Part shown: positions 44,537 to 53,019 of the stretch, one piece after another
How the letters are laid out: each line of letters opens with the position of its first letter
Numbering within the stretch: position 1 is the stretch's first letter
Program-made: the position numbers and the translations under genes
Notes under the pieces: model-generated
Database searches by the model: none
Seen by the model: only the letters and a program-made list of their open reading frames with translations
Told to the model about the DNA's origin: nothing
Assembly: GCF_000342165.1 (NCBI RefSeq)
Contig: NZ_AMRV01000010.1
Coordinates: 1-64,000, forward strand
Origin: Pacificimonas flava
GTDB taxonomy: Bacteria > Pseudomonadota > Alphaproteobacteria > Sphingomonadales > Sphingomonadaceae
DNA: 64,000 nucleotides
Direction: 5' to 3'

Positions 44537-46092
44537 CGACCGCTCCCGCCGCGTCCGGCGTGCCGGACGTCGATCCGCACGGCTACAAGAGTGCGAACAT
44601 CGTTCGCGACATCGCAGCGTCGTTCGTGGTCTTCCTGGTCGCGATGCCGCTGTGCATGGGCATTGCGCTCGCGTCGGGTGTTCCGCCCGCACTGGGTCTG
44701 ATCACCGGGATCGTCGGCGGCATCGCCGTTGGCATGGTCGCGGGATCGCCGCTTCAAGTCAGCGGTCCGGCCGCCGGCCTCGCCGTCATCGTTTTCGGAA
44801 TCGTGAACGATTACGGGATTGAATCGCTCGTGCCCATCCTGGTGCTTGCCGGAATCCTGCAACTCGTCGCTGGTGCGCTGAAGATCGGCACATGGTTTCG
44901 GGGCGTTTCGCCGGCCGTCGTTCACGGCATGCTTGCCGGCATCGGCGTGCTGATTCTGGCAGGGCAGGTGCATGTCCTGATGGATCAGAGCCCGCAGGCG
45001 TCGGGTCTGACGAACCTGGTGGAGATTCCGCGCGCGTTCTTCGACCTGTCCCTCGCCGATCCGAGTTCGGCGGAGGCCGCGCTTGCTGTCGGTCTCGCGA
45101 CGATCCTGACCATGCTGGCCTGGGACAAGTGGAAGCCGGAGAAGCTGAAGCTGGTGCCCGGTGCGCTTCTCGGCGTGCTTGCCGGAATCGCTCTTGCGAC
45201 GTTCGCCAACCTGAATGTCGACCGGGTCATCGTGCCTGAAGACCTTCTGAGCAGCCTTACGCTTCCGAACCCGTCGGAATTCAGTCTGCTCCTGAACCCG
45301 TCGATCATCTTCACCGCCGTTGCCGTTGCGTTCATCGCCAGCGCCGAAACGCTGCTGTCCGCAGCGGCTGTGGACAAGATGCAGGACCGGGTGAAGGCAC
45401 GCTTCAACAAGGAACTGAGCTCTCAGGGCGTCGGGAACTTCATTTGCGGTCTGGTCGGGGCGCTGCCGATGACCGGCGTGATCGTACGGTCCTCTGCCAA
45501 TGTTCAGGCTGGGGCCGTGTCGCGTTGGTCGACGATTCTCCACGGCATCTGGATCCTCGGGTTCGTTGCGGTCTTTCCGCAGGTCCTGGCGCTCGTCCCG
45601 ACTGCTGCTCTCGCCGGCGTGCTCGTCGTCGTCGGCGCGAAGCTGGTGAAGCTGGACGACGGCAAGAAACTGTTCCGCCGCCACGGTGCATTGCCGGCCG
45701 CGATCTGGGCGGCCACGCTCATCACCGTTGTGGCCGTGGACCTGCTGGTTGGCGTCATGGTCGGCCTCGGGCTGTCAATGATCGAATTGCTGCCGCATTT
45801 CCGCGATCGCCGTCTGCACGTCGATCGGGAGCGGACGGAAGAGCGCGAGGATGTGCGTCTGTCCGGCAAGGCAACGGTGCTTCAGGTCGACGATCTGACG
45901 AAGTGCCTTGACGATCTGCCGCGCGACCGCGCGGTTCGTTTCGACATGACCGACCTGAAGTTCAGCGATCACAGCTGCGCGGAAATGATTGCCGATGCGA
46001 TCAAGAGTCGCAGGCAGAGAGGGCTGGAAACCGAAGTTCGCGCTGCCGATGGCAGTGCCGGGGCGAGGATATCCGCGCTCGCAGCCGCGTAG
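44533..46092 (+). CDS. SulP-family anion permease, probable bicarbonate carrier
   Basis: A 519-residue SulP protein: about 10-11 hydrophobic helices beginning SFVVFLVAMPLCMGIALASG and including the typical SPAVVHGMLAGIGVLIL and FICGLVGALPMTGVIVRSSANVQAG, ending with a short STAS-like cytoplasmic domain (from about 440). SulP carriers move sulfate, bicarbonate or dicarboxylates. Coupling with carbonic anhydrase suggests bicarbonate, as in BicA-type systems; sulfate cannot be excluded. A strong terminator lies 80 bp after the stop. Confidence 0.92.
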   Translation: MTTAPAASGVPDVDPHGYKSANIVRDIAASFVVFLVAMPLCMGIALASGVPPALGLITGIVGGIAVGMVAGSPLQVSGPAAGLAVIVFGIVNDYGIESLVPILVLAGILQLVAGALKIGTWFRGVSPAVVHGMLAGIGVLILAGQVHVLMDQSPQASGLTNLVEIPRAFFDLSLADPSSAEAALAVGLATILTMLAWDKWKPEKLKLVPGALLGVLAGIALATFANLNVDRVIVPEDLLSSLTLPNPSEFSLLLNPSIIFTAVAVAFIASAETLLSAAAVDKMQDRVKARFNKELSSQGVGNFICGLVGALPMTGVIVRSSANVQAGAVSRWSTILHGIWILGFVAVFPQVLALVPTAALAGVLVVVGAKLVKLDDGKKLFRRHGALPAAIWAATLITVVAVDLLVGVMVGLGLSMIELLPHFRDRRLHVDRERTEEREDVRLSGKATVLQVDDLTKCLDDLPRDRAVRFDMTDLKFSDHSCAEMIADAIKSRRQRGLETEVRAADGSAGARISALAAA

Positions 46093-46171
46093 GGGTCGGG
46101 GCTACGCAGCCTGATCAGTAGCCCTTCCCTGCCGGTGGCCTGCGATGTTGCCCCCGTCGCAGGTCACATCG

Positions 46172-46215
46172 CCCCGGATCGAATGCGTGACCGCATTCGG
46201 TTCGGGGCATTTTTA
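46172..46215 (+). terminator. Rho-independent terminator after the SulP gene
   Basis: A 16-bp stem (46172-46187 with 46192-46207), two G-U wobbles, a TGAC loop and a T-rich tail (46210-46217, interrupted by one A). The best terminator in the window, closing the carbonic anhydrase-SulP operon. It overlaps the stop of the convergent symporter gene. Confidence 0.85.
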
Positions 46216-47196
46216 TTTCCGCTGTTTTGGCTGGGCCGCGAGCGGCTGGCGTGCATATCGACGCGCGAGGACCGCGCAGACGAGGAGCTGAATCTGGTGA
46301 AAGATCATCAGGGGCAGGATCACCGGGCCGACCGCAGCCGCCGGAAACAGGATGGCTGCCATGGGAACGCCGGATGCGAGACTCTTCTTCGATCCACAGA
46401 ACAGGATCGCGATTTCATCCGCACGAGAGAACCCAAGGCAGCGTGCCGCCCCGCGCGTCAGCAAGAGCACGATGGCGAGCAGCAGGCTCGATAAGAGGAC
46501 CAGTGCCGCAACTTGCCAGGCCGGAACGTCTTGCCACAAGCCTTGCACGATGGCGGCGCTGAAGGCCGTGTACACAACCAGCAGGATTGAGCCGCGATCC
46601 ACAAAGGAGACAAGGCTGCCATGCTTCTGCACGAATCCTGCCGTCAGCGGCCGGGACAGGTGGCCGAGAAGGAATGGTAACAAGAGCTGAAGCGCGATCG
46701 TTTCAACCTTTCCGAGGGCTATCGTCCCCGCACCTCCCATCAGTCCAGCGACGAGGAGTGGCGTGAGACCGATGCCGATGAGGTTGGAAAGCGACGCACT
46801 GCATATCGCGGCGGGAACGTTTCCGCCCGCGATCGACGTAAACGCGATGGAAGACTGAACCGTGGACGGGAGCAGCGCCAGAAACAGAAAACCCGACGCC
46901 AGCGAGGGGGCCAGAATCAGGGTGCCGAGTTCGCGAAATCCAAGGCCGAGGATGGGAAACAGAAGGAACGTCGCTGCAAGGATGACGAGGTGCAACCGCC
47001 AGGCGGTCAGCCCGCCGACAATGGCGGCACGAGAGAGCTTCGCGCCATGCAGGAAGAAGAGCAGCGCTATGGCGAGCGACGTGACGGCTGCGAAGATGTC
47101 GGCGCCGGCGCCCCTGAGGGGCAGCAGCGAAGCCAGCAGGACGGATGCAAGAAGCGCCGCGCTGTAGCGGTCGACACGCTTCGGAATTCTAAGCAT
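46213..47196 (-). CDS. Bile acid:sodium symporter-family protein (YfeH-like)
   Basis: About 327 residues with nine or ten hydrophobic segments. The family-diagnostic ALLFFLHGAKLSRAAI and the LALLPSTVQSSIAFTSIAGGNVPAAICSASLSNLIGIGLTPLL stretch (SBF-like sodium-binding region) are evident, and DEIAILFCGSKKSLASGVPMAA is the second conserved motif. Known members transport bile acids or other organic anions; this subgroup (YfeH-like) is of unknown substrate. It is convergent with the SulP gene and sits 89 bp after ssb on the same strand. Confidence 0.9.
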   Translation of the reverse strand: MLRIPKRVDRYSAALLASVLLASLLPLRGAGADIFAAVTSLAIALLFFLHGAKLSRAAIVGGLTAWRLHLVILAATFLLFPILGLGFRELGTLILAPSLASGFLFLALLPSTVQSSIAFTSIAGGNVPAAICSASLSNLIGIGLTPLLVAGLMGGAGTIALGKVETIALQLLLPFLLGHLSRPLTAGFVQKHGSLVSFVDRGSILLVVYTAFSAAIVQGLWQDVPAWQVAALVLLSSLLLAIVLLLTRGAARCLGFSRADEIAILFCGSKKSLASGVPMAAILFPAAAVGPVILPLMIFHQIQLLVCAVLARRYARQPLAAQPKQRK

Positions 47197-47285
47197 GTCG
47201 GACCGTTCGAAAATCGGGCTGGCGGGCGGAGCGGCGATGGGCCGACCCGCGCCCCGCCCGCAAGTCTAGGGTCAAGACGAAGGGA

Positions 47286-47798
47286 TCAGAAGGGAACGTC
47301 GTCGTCGAGATCGTCGTCGTACGTCGGGCGTTGCGGGCGCGAGCCACCGCCACCGCCACCGCCACCGCCACCGCTTCCGCCGAAGTCGCTGCCGGAGCTG
47401 CCGCCATAACCCCCGCCATAGCCGCCGCCGGAGCCGCCGTCGCCGCCGCGACCGTCAAGCATGGTGAGCTCGCCGCGAAAATTCTGCAGGACAACCTCTG
47501 TCGTATAACGGTCATTGCCGTTCTGGTCCTGCCACTTGCGTGTCTGCAACTCGCCCTCGACGTAAATCTTCATACCCTTCTTCAGATAGTCGCGGGCGAT
47601 CTTCACGAGTTGCTCATTGAAGATGGCAACGGAATGCCACTGGGTGTTCTCGCGCCGCTCGCCGGACTGGCGGTCACGCCAGGTCCGCGTCGTGGCGAGG
47701 CGCAAATTGCAGACTTCGCCGCCATTGGCGAACGACCGGAATTCCGGATCCTGGCCCAGATTTCCGATCAGCATGACCTTGTTCAGGCTTCCCGACAT
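47286..47798 (-). CDS. ssb: Single-stranded DNA-binding protein
   Basis: A 170-residue SSB with the N-terminal OB fold (SLNKVMLIGNLGQDPEFRSF, WHSVAIFNEQLVKIARDYL, YVEGELQTRKWQDQNG), a Gly-rich disordered linker, and the acidic C-terminal tip DDDLDDDVPF used to recruit partner repair proteins. The linker includes five copies of a six-base repeat encoding Gly-Gly (47344-47373). Located beside feoB, not beside uvrA as in many bacteria. No SOS box is visible upstream. Confidence 0.95.
   Translation of the reverse strand: MSGSLNKVMLIGNLGQDPEFRSFANGGEVCNLRLATTRTWRDRQSGERRENTQWHSVAIFNEQLVKIARDYLKKGMKIYVEGELQTRKWQDQNGNDRYTTEVVLQNFRGELTMLDGRGGDGGSGGGYGGGYGGSSGSDFGGSGGGGGGGGGGSRPQRPTYDDDLDDDVPF
47344..47373 (-). 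repeat. Hexanucleotide repeat in the SSB linker
   Basis: Five perfect tandem copies of CCACCG on the + strand, encoding alternating Gly codons in ssb. Slippage would add or remove two glycines in frame without damaging the OB fold or C-terminal tip. Confidence 0.85.
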
Positions 47799-47822
47799 GA
47801 TGTCCTTTCGCTGTTGCCGCCG

Positions 47823-49676
47823 TCAGGCGCCCAGCGCCCAGCGTGCGGTCCAATATGTGATTCCCGCCCCCACATAGGCCATGGCGAACAGGTATGCGAA
47901 CATGAAGATCGGCCATTTGTAGCCGTTCGTTTCCCGCCGGGTGACGGCGAAGGTGGAAATGCACTGCGGTGCGAACACGAACCATGCAAGGAAGGCGAGG
48001 GCGGTCGGCAGCGGCCAAGCGTTTCTCAACCGGTCGACCAACTGCCCTTGCAGCACGTCCTCTTCCTCCGCGTCGATGGCGTAGACCGTGCCGAGCGCGG
48101 CGACGGCGACTTCCCGTGCGGCCATGCCGGGGACGAGAGCGATGGAAATTTCCTTGTTGAAACCGATCGGCGCGAACACATGCTCGAGACCGGTGCCGAT
48201 CCGGCCCGCTATGGAATAGTCGACCTGGCTCACGCCCTCCGGCGCACGCGGAAAGCTTGCAAATGCCCAAAGCACGATGGTCGAGGCGAGAATGATGGTG
48301 CCGGCACGCCGCAGAAAGGCCCATGCACGCTGCCATATGCCGATGCCGAGATCGCGAATCGCGGGCCACTGATATTTCGGCATTTCCATCAGGAAGCCGC
48401 TATGCTTGCCCTTCGTGACCGTGCTGCGGAGGGCAAGGGCTGCCAGAAGCGCGCCGACGACTCCGAACGCATAGAGGCCGAAGAGCACGAGACCCTGCAG
48501 ATTGGCGAAGCCCACCGGCCGGTCTGGAATGAACGCCGCGATGATGACGGCATAGACGGGAAGCCGCGCCGAGCAGGTCATCAGCGGCGCGATCAGGATC
48601 GTCGTCAAACGGTCCCTCGGGTCGGCGATCGTCCGCGTCGCCATGATGCCGGGAATGGCGCAGGCAAAGCTCGACAGGAGCGGGATGAACGCGCGCCCGG
48701 AGAGGCCGACACTTGCCATCAGCCTGTCCATCAGGAAGGCCGCGCGCGTCATGTAGCCGGACTGTTCGAGGACCAGGATGAAGGCGAACAGGATGACGAT
48801 CTGCGGCAGGAAGACGATGACGGCACCGACACCGGCGAGCAGACCCTCATTGATCAGGTTGCGAAGAAAGCCGGCGGGAAGGATATTGCTTGCGGCGCCT
48901 TGCAGCACCGCGATCAGGCCCTCGATCCAGGCCATCGGTGCCTCCGCCCAGGCGAAAACCGCCTGAAACATGAAGAAGAGGACGGCGGCAAGGATGAGAG
49001 GTCCGGCGACGGGATGCAACACGACCCGGTCTATCCGGCGCGTCAAGCCGCCGGCCTGATGCCCACCAGTCACGACCGCGTCAGCGATCTGCCGGGCCCG
49101 CCGCTGCAGGCTGCGCATGTCCTGAGGTTCGCGAGAGGCAGAGGCGGCCTCGATCTTCGTCAGCAGAGGCAGAACCTTTTGGCCGAGGTCGTCAAGGCCA
49201 CGCCGGCGAACGGCAACGGTCGGTACGACGGGCACGCCGAGTTCACGCTCTAGCGCGGGCACGTCGATCGTCAGGCCGTCGCGCTTCGCAAGGTCCATCA
49301 TGTTGAGCGCCACGACGAGCGGGCGGCCCAGCATTTTGAGTTCAAGAACGAACCGGAGCTGCGCGGGAAGATTGGTGGCGTCGACGACCGCGACGATGGC
49401 GCGGGGCAGGGTCTCACCCTCCTGCCGGCCCATCAGCACGTTGCGCGTCACGGCCTCATCGGGCGATCGGGGATCGAGGCTGTAGGCGCCGGGCAGGTCG
49501 ATCAGTTCCGCGCTGGAACCGTCGGGCAGGCGCAAAACCCCCGCTTTTCGCTCGACGGTGACGCCGGGATAGTTGGCGACCTTCTGGCGGGCGCCGGTCA
49601 GCGCGTTGAACAGGCTGGTCTTGCCGGCATTGGGATTGCCGACCAGCGCCACGGCGGGCGCAGCGGTCATTGTCAT
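47823..49676 (-). CDS. feoB: Ferrous iron transport protein B
   Basis: About 617 residues. The G-protein domain has G1 GNPNAGKTS, the switch YPGVTVERK, G3 DLPGAYSLDP and G4 NMMD; it is followed by the helical spacer and two Gate segments in the membrane part with the CISTFAVTRRETNGYKW-type conserved region near the C-terminus. Start at 49676 is preceded by GAGGGGCGA. FeoB imports ferrous iron under low oxygen or iron limitation. It follows feoA by 16 bp, so the two are co-transcribed, with a Fur-box-like site before feoA. Shorter than E. coli FeoB but typical of alphaproteobacterial forms as far as I know. Confidence 0.95.
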   Translation of the reverse strand: MTMTAAPAVALVGNPNAGKTSLFNALTGARQKVANYPGVTVERKAGVLRLPDGSSAELIDLPGAYSLDPRSPDEAVTRNVLMGRQEGETLPRAIVAVVDATNLPAQLRFVLELKMLGRPLVVALNMMDLAKRDGLTIDVPALERELGVPVVPTVAVRRRGLDDLGQKVLPLLTKIEAASASREPQDMRSLQRRARQIADAVVTGGHQAGGLTRRIDRVVLHPVAGPLILAAVLFFMFQAVFAWAEAPMAWIEGLIAVLQGAASNILPAGFLRNLINEGLLAGVGAVIVFLPQIVILFAFILVLEQSGYMTRAAFLMDRLMASVGLSGRAFIPLLSSFACAIPGIMATRTIADPRDRLTTILIAPLMTCSARLPVYAVIIAAFIPDRPVGFANLQGLVLFGLYAFGVVGALLAALALRSTVTKGKHSGFLMEMPKYQWPAIRDLGIGIWQRAWAFLRRAGTIILASTIVLWAFASFPRAPEGVSQVDYSIAGRIGTGLEHVFAPIGFNKEISIALVPGMAAREVAVAALGTVYAIDAEEEDVLQGQLVDRLRNAWPLPTALAFLAWFVFAPQCISTFAVTRRETNGYKWPIFMFAYLFAMAYVGAGITYWTARWALGA

Positions 49677-49692
49677 CGGGCGTTCGCCCCTC

Positions 49693-49986
49693 TTATTCGG
49701 CGGCCTGCACCTGCGGTGCATGGGCGGGCGTATAGGACACGTCCGCAGCGGCGGTTTCGCTTTCCAGCGTCACGAGAATATGTCTGGCCATCGCACGTCG
49801 CATGGCGACGCAACAATTTCCGATCCGAATCGCGATCGGATCGGCACCCAGCGCGGCCCGGTGCAACAACTCGACCTCCATACCCTCGTCGACGCCATGT
49901 TCCCGCAAACGCTGCTCATCGAGGGCGTTCGCTTGAATCGCAGCCACTGTGGCACGCGTGCCGGGCTTCAGGTCGACAATGTTCAT
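49693..49986 (-). CDS. feoA: Ferrous iron transport protein A
   Basis: About 97 residues with an SH3-like FeoA fold: LKPGTRATVAAI, LREHGVDEGMEVELLHRAALGADPIAIRIGNCCVAMRR, closing with an unusual Ala/Pro-rich tail. The TTG at 49992 is in frame but the ATG at 49986 fits the family N-terminus. FeoA is thought to regulate the FeoB G-domain. The upstream region contains a Fur-box-like sequence at 50010-50024. Confidence 0.92.
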   Translation of the reverse strand: MNIVDLKPGTRATVAAIQANALDEQRLREHGVDEGMEVELLHRAALGADPIAIRIGNCCVAMRRAMARHILVTLESETAAADVSYTPAHAPQVQAAE

Positions 49987-50009
49987 AAGCAATCATTCCA
50001 AAAGACTAT

Positions 50010-50024
50010 TGCGAACAATTATCA
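50010..50024 (-). promoter_or_regulatory. Possible Fur box upstream of feoAB
   Basis: TGCGAAC-A-ATTATCA, a 7-1-7 arrangement 24 bases before the feoA ATG. The right half is identical to the classical Fur half-site ATTATCA; the left half (TGCGAAC against TGATAAT) matches at four of seven. Iron-responsive repression would be expected for feoAB; this is a by-eye match only. Confidence 0.45.
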
Positions 50025-50041
50025 GCCTTTTGACGCCATGG

Positions 50042-50758
50042 CTAGACGCCGGGGTAACGAAGGCGCCCGAGAAAACGAACGGGGGAGGGCAGGCGGTGGC
50101 GCACCTTGAGGACGCTCGCCTTCGTCTTTTCGAACTGCATGACATTCTCGATCCGCCGGTCGAGGAAGGCGCGACTGTCGGCGAAGCCTTCGCTGTCGTC
50201 CTGCAACCAATAGAGGAGCGTGCTCGAATAAACCGCGGAGAAGGTCAAGCGCTTGGTATAATGATTATAATCGGTGGCGTCGTCTCCGGCGCAGCGCCAG
50301 ATCACGTCCGCGGTCCGCCAAAGACGCCGCGCGGAGGCAGCGGCGTTTTGCGGGCGGGATAGGATCTGTGCGGCCGCGCGGACCGCCTCCTTATAAGGGT
50401 AGGCCTGCTCCAGCCGTATCTCGATCGCGCGCCGGATCCGTTCCCGTATCTTCATGGCCGAGACATTCTCGGCTTGAAGCTGCGCTGCCATGTCGCTGTC
50501 GGCGAGCATGATCCACGCCTCGACCATGCTCCGTTCCGCGTTCGGAAAGACGAGGCGCGTGCGCTCCGGCGGGATCTGCAGCCGCTCGGCCGCCGCCGAT
50601 GCCGCGGCCCACGTCCACCCGTCGAACACGATGTCCGGCAGCATCTCCCGGATCAGGACGGGACGCAGTTCGTCGAGGGTCATGTCCGCCGGCTCCAGAT
50701 CGGCTGGCGCTGCTGCCGGGGCCGAGGAGGATGAGGAGGAAGAGCGGAAAGAGGTCAT
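50042..50758 (-). CDS. COQ9-family ubiquinone biosynthesis protein
   Basis: About 238 residues. COQ9 features: a helical N-terminal domain (LDELRPVLIREMLPDIVFDGWTWAAASAAAERL), RMLF-type loops in the middle, and the conserved DYNHYTKRLTFSAVYSSTLLYWLQD. COQ9 presents lipid intermediates to ring-modifying enzymes of ubiquinone biosynthesis. I chose the ATG at 50758. The gene is divergent from rpsU; the 246 bp between them hold a hairpin (CCGCTGT...ACAGCGG, 50813-50835) and presumably both promoters. Confidence 0.92.
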   Translation of the reverse strand: MTSFRSSSSSSSAPAAAPADLEPADMTLDELRPVLIREMLPDIVFDGWTWAAASAAAERLQIPPERTRLVFPNAERSMVEAWIMLADSDMAAQLQAENVSAMKIRERIRRAIEIRLEQAYPYKEAVRAAAQILSRPQNAAASARRLWRTADVIWRCAGDDATDYNHYTKRLTFSAVYSSTLLYWLQDDSEGFADSRAFLDRRIENVMQFEKTKASVLKVRHRLPSPVRFLGRLRYPGV

Positions 50759-51004
50759 GGCATGTTCATGCGTCAGCCCCCATATGTGTTGCAAGCGTTG
50801 TAGCGTCGCATGCCGCTGTGTCCGAAAGACAGCGGTGTGCCTGTTCTATACCTCCTTGAGCGCCGGAACGCCTTGCGGACCTTGTGCGTCATTGGTATGA
50901 GCCGCGCGTTTCCACTGCAGGATTCGTTCTGCGGTGCATCGTGCATGGGGTAAGGATATCCGCTTGCGCGTGTTTTTCTCGAAGATTGGAGTGATTTAGA
51001 CCGC

Positions 51005-51211
51005 ATGCAAATCATCGTTCGTGACAACAATGTCGACCAGGCGCTGCGCGCGCTCAAGAAAAAGCTGCAGCGCGAGGGCGTCTATCGCGAGATGAAGCTG
51101 CGTCGTCACTATGAGAAGCCGTCGGAAAAGCGGGCACGGGAGCGTGCTGCCGCGATCCGCCGGGCGCGCAAACTTGAGCGCAAGCGTATGGAACGCGACG
51201 GTATCCGTTAA
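51005..51211 (+). CDS. rpsU: 30S ribosomal protein S21
   Basis: A 68-residue, highly basic protein starting [26 protein letters not shown], ending [13 protein letters not shown], the standard bacterial bS21. It binds near the anti-Shine-Dalgarno region of the 30S subunit. A hairpin follows the stop (51220-51244). The FKBP gene comes 64 bp later on the same strand. Confidence 0.96.
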   Translation: MQIIVRDNNVDQALRALKKKLQREGVYREMKLRRHYEKPSEKRARERAAAIRRARKLERKRMERDGIR

Positions 51212-51219
51212 GAAAAGCC

Positions 51220-51244
51220 GGCCGGCGCTTCCCGCGCGCTGGCC
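51220..51244 (+). terminator. GC-rich hairpin after rpsU, possible terminator or attenuator
   Basis: Nine-base stem GGCCGGCGC (51220-51228) with GCGCTGGCC (51236-51244), one G-U pair, loop of seven. There is no T-run after it, so termination would be weak or factor-dependent. Confidence 0.4.
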
Positions 51245-51275
51245 GAATGCGTTTCCTGCAGCCAGAAAGTTCCGC

Positions 51276-51782
51276 ATGGCCCGCCGCTCGACGATCGACG
51301 ACCCGATGCACAAAGACCAAATTCGCCACCGCGGCGTGGGGTTCTGGCTTGTGCTGCTTGCTCTCGCTGTGCTCGTGGCGGGGCTGTTCTCCTGCGTTGG
51401 CACCCGTCATCTGCAGATGGTAACGACGGAGTCGGGGCTGGAATATCAAGTGCTTCGCGCTGGAAATGGCGAGGCGCCGGGACCGGATGATCAGGTTCTG
51501 GTTCATTATGAGGGCACGCTGGAGGACGGCACGGTTTTCGATTCCAGCTATCAGCGCGGCACGCCGGCCGCCTTCGGCGTCAGTCAGGTTATTCCGGGCT
51601 GGACCGAAGGGCTGCAACTGATGAAGCCGGGCGCGCGCTACCGCTTCATCATTCCATCCGACCTCGCTTACGGCCCTGAGGGCGCCGGCGGCGTCATTCC
51701 GCCCGATGAAGAATTGACCTTCGAAGTCGAACTGCTCGATGTACGCCGTGCGGCGGACATGCAGCAGCTTCTCGGGCAGTAG
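51276..51782 (+). CDS. FKBP-type peptidyl-prolyl cis-trans isomerase, membrane-anchored
   Basis: About 168 residues. A single hydrophobic segment (GFWLVLLALAVLVAGLFSC) suggests an inner-membrane or lipoprotein-like anchor, followed by an FKBP domain: TESGLEYQVLRAGNGEAPGPDDQVLVHYEGTLEDGTVFDSSY, VIPGWTEGLQLMKPGARYRFIIPSDLAYG and a C-terminal LTFEVELLDV. It would catalyse proline isomerisation in exported proteins. Alternative start at 51306. Followed by ccmA after 33 bp. Confidence 0.9.
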   Translation: MARRSTIDDPMHKDQIRHRGVGFWLVLLALAVLVAGLFSCVGTRHLQMVTTESGLEYQVLRAGNGEAPGPDDQVLVHYEGTLEDGTVFDSSYQRGTPAAFGVSQVIPGWTEGLQLMKPGARYRFIIPSDLAYGPEGAGGVIPPDEELTFEVELLDVRRAADMQQLLGQ

Positions 51783-51815
51783 TTTCGCGGGCGCCTTGCC
51801 GCCCATGTCGACCAC

Positions 51816-52418
51816 ATGAAATGCACGAGCCTGCAAGGCGACCGCGGAGAGACCCTCATCTCCGCCTCCGCCCTCGGGATGGTTCGACGCGATCGCCCCT
51901 TATTCCGCAATATCGAGTTCACGCTTTCCGCAGGTGAGGCGATTCAACTCACCGGGCCAAACGGGTCGGGCAAATCGACCCTGCTACGTATTCTCGCCGG
52001 TCTCCTCACGCCCACCGTCGGCGCAGTCGTTCGCCGCGTGCCGCTATCCTATCTGGGCCATCGGAACGGTCTTACGACGGCAAACACGGTGGCAGCAGAA
52101 CTTGCGGACTGGGGCGTGGCGGATGAGAGCGTTTTCAGGCGGTTCGGACTTGAGGCGCTTGGCCCCTTTCCCTTGCGAACTCTTTCTCAAGGGCAGCAGC
52201 GCCGTGTTGCCCTGGTCCGGGTGCTGGCTTCGGGAGCGAGACTCTGGCTGCTCGATGAGCCGGCGGTGGGACTCGACGCGGAAAACCGCAATCATCTGGC
52301 GGAGGCGATGGACCGGCACCGTTTGGACGGCGGAGCGATCGTCGCCGCGACGCATGACGATCTCGGCCTTCAGGACGCCCGCCAACTTGAACTGGGCGGA
52401 AGACCGCGATGCGGCTGA
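51816..52418 (+). CDS. ccmA: Cytochrome c maturation ABC transporter ATP-binding protein
   Basis: A 200-residue ABC ATPase with Walker A GPNGSGKST (47-55), signature LSQGQQRRVAL, Walker B LWLLDEPAVGLD, and TH in AATHDDLG. Gene order with ccmB immediately downstream (10-base overlap) identifies CcmA. With CcmB it powers heme release from CcmE during cytochrome c maturation. The usual partners ccmC-I are not present next to it. Confidence 0.92.
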   Translation: MKCTSLQGDRGETLISASALGMVRRDRPLFRNIEFTLSAGEAIQLTGPNGSGKSTLLRILAGLLTPTVGAVVRRVPLSYLGHRNGLTTANTVAAELADWGVADESVFRRFGLEALGPFPLRTLSQGQQRRVALVRVLASGARLWLLDEPAVGLDAENRNHLAEAMDRHRLDGGAIVAATHDDLGLQDARQLELGGRPRCG

Positions 52419-53011
52419 GACGTCTCATCGCCCGCTATGTGCGGTTCGAGGATGCCTTCGTGCCCGTGGCGTTTTTCCTGATCGTGGTCAGCCTCTCGGT
52501 GTTCGGGGCGGGGCCTGAACGCGATACGCTGGTTCAAATCGGGCCGGGTACTCTCTGGACGGCCGCACTCCTCGCCTTTCTGCTACCGGTCGGTACGATT
52601 TTCGCACGCGATCTCGAGGCGGGGGTTCTCGATCAGCTGCGTGTCGGCGGGCTGGCCTTCGAAACCATTGCCGCGGCCCGCATTCTCGGTCTCTATATCA
52701 GCGTGGCGCTGCCCCTGCTGGCCGCGTGCGTGCTCGCGAGCGTCTTGATGCCCGGGGGGACAGCACTTCTCGGGCCTGCATTTCCCGTGGGGTTCATGGC
52801 CCTGGCAGCGCTTTCCGTTGCAGCGGGCGCGCTTATCGCTGGCGCGCGTGGGGGCGAGGCGCTGGCGGGGCTTCTGATCCTGCCGCTTGCACTTCCGGTC
52901 CTCATATTCGGCGCTGGCGGAGAATTTCGTCTGTTGGCGGCCGCGACGCTCGTGCTCGTCGTGACCGCACCCTTCGCGGCGGCTGCGGCTTTGCGCGCGG
53001 CAGAGGCCTGA
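52409..53011 (+). CDS. ccmB: Heme exporter protein CcmB
   Basis: A 200-residue membrane protein with about six helices: FVPVAFFLIVVSLSVFG, LWTAALLAFLLPVGTIFARDLEAG, and the CcmB-characteristic LDQLRVGGLAFETIAAARILG, followed by LALPVLIFGAGG. It starts 10 bases before the ccmA stop. Convergent with an orphan receiver gene eight bases after the stop, so the operon ends here. Confidence 0.93.
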   Translation: MRLRRLIARYVRFEDAFVPVAFFLIVVSLSVFGAGPERDTLVQIGPGTLWTAALLAFLLPVGTIFARDLEAGVLDQLRVGGLAFETIAAARILGLYISVALPLLAACVLASVLMPGGTALLGPAFPVGFMALAALSVAAGALIAGARGGEALAGLLILPLALPVLIFGAGGEFRLLAAATLVLVVTAPFAAAAALRAAEA

Positions 53012-53019
53012 AAGCGGCC

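Noticed and set aside
47331-49253. 640-codon open frame opposite ssb and feoB
   Set aside because: It runs through two real genes with clear motifs on the other strand.
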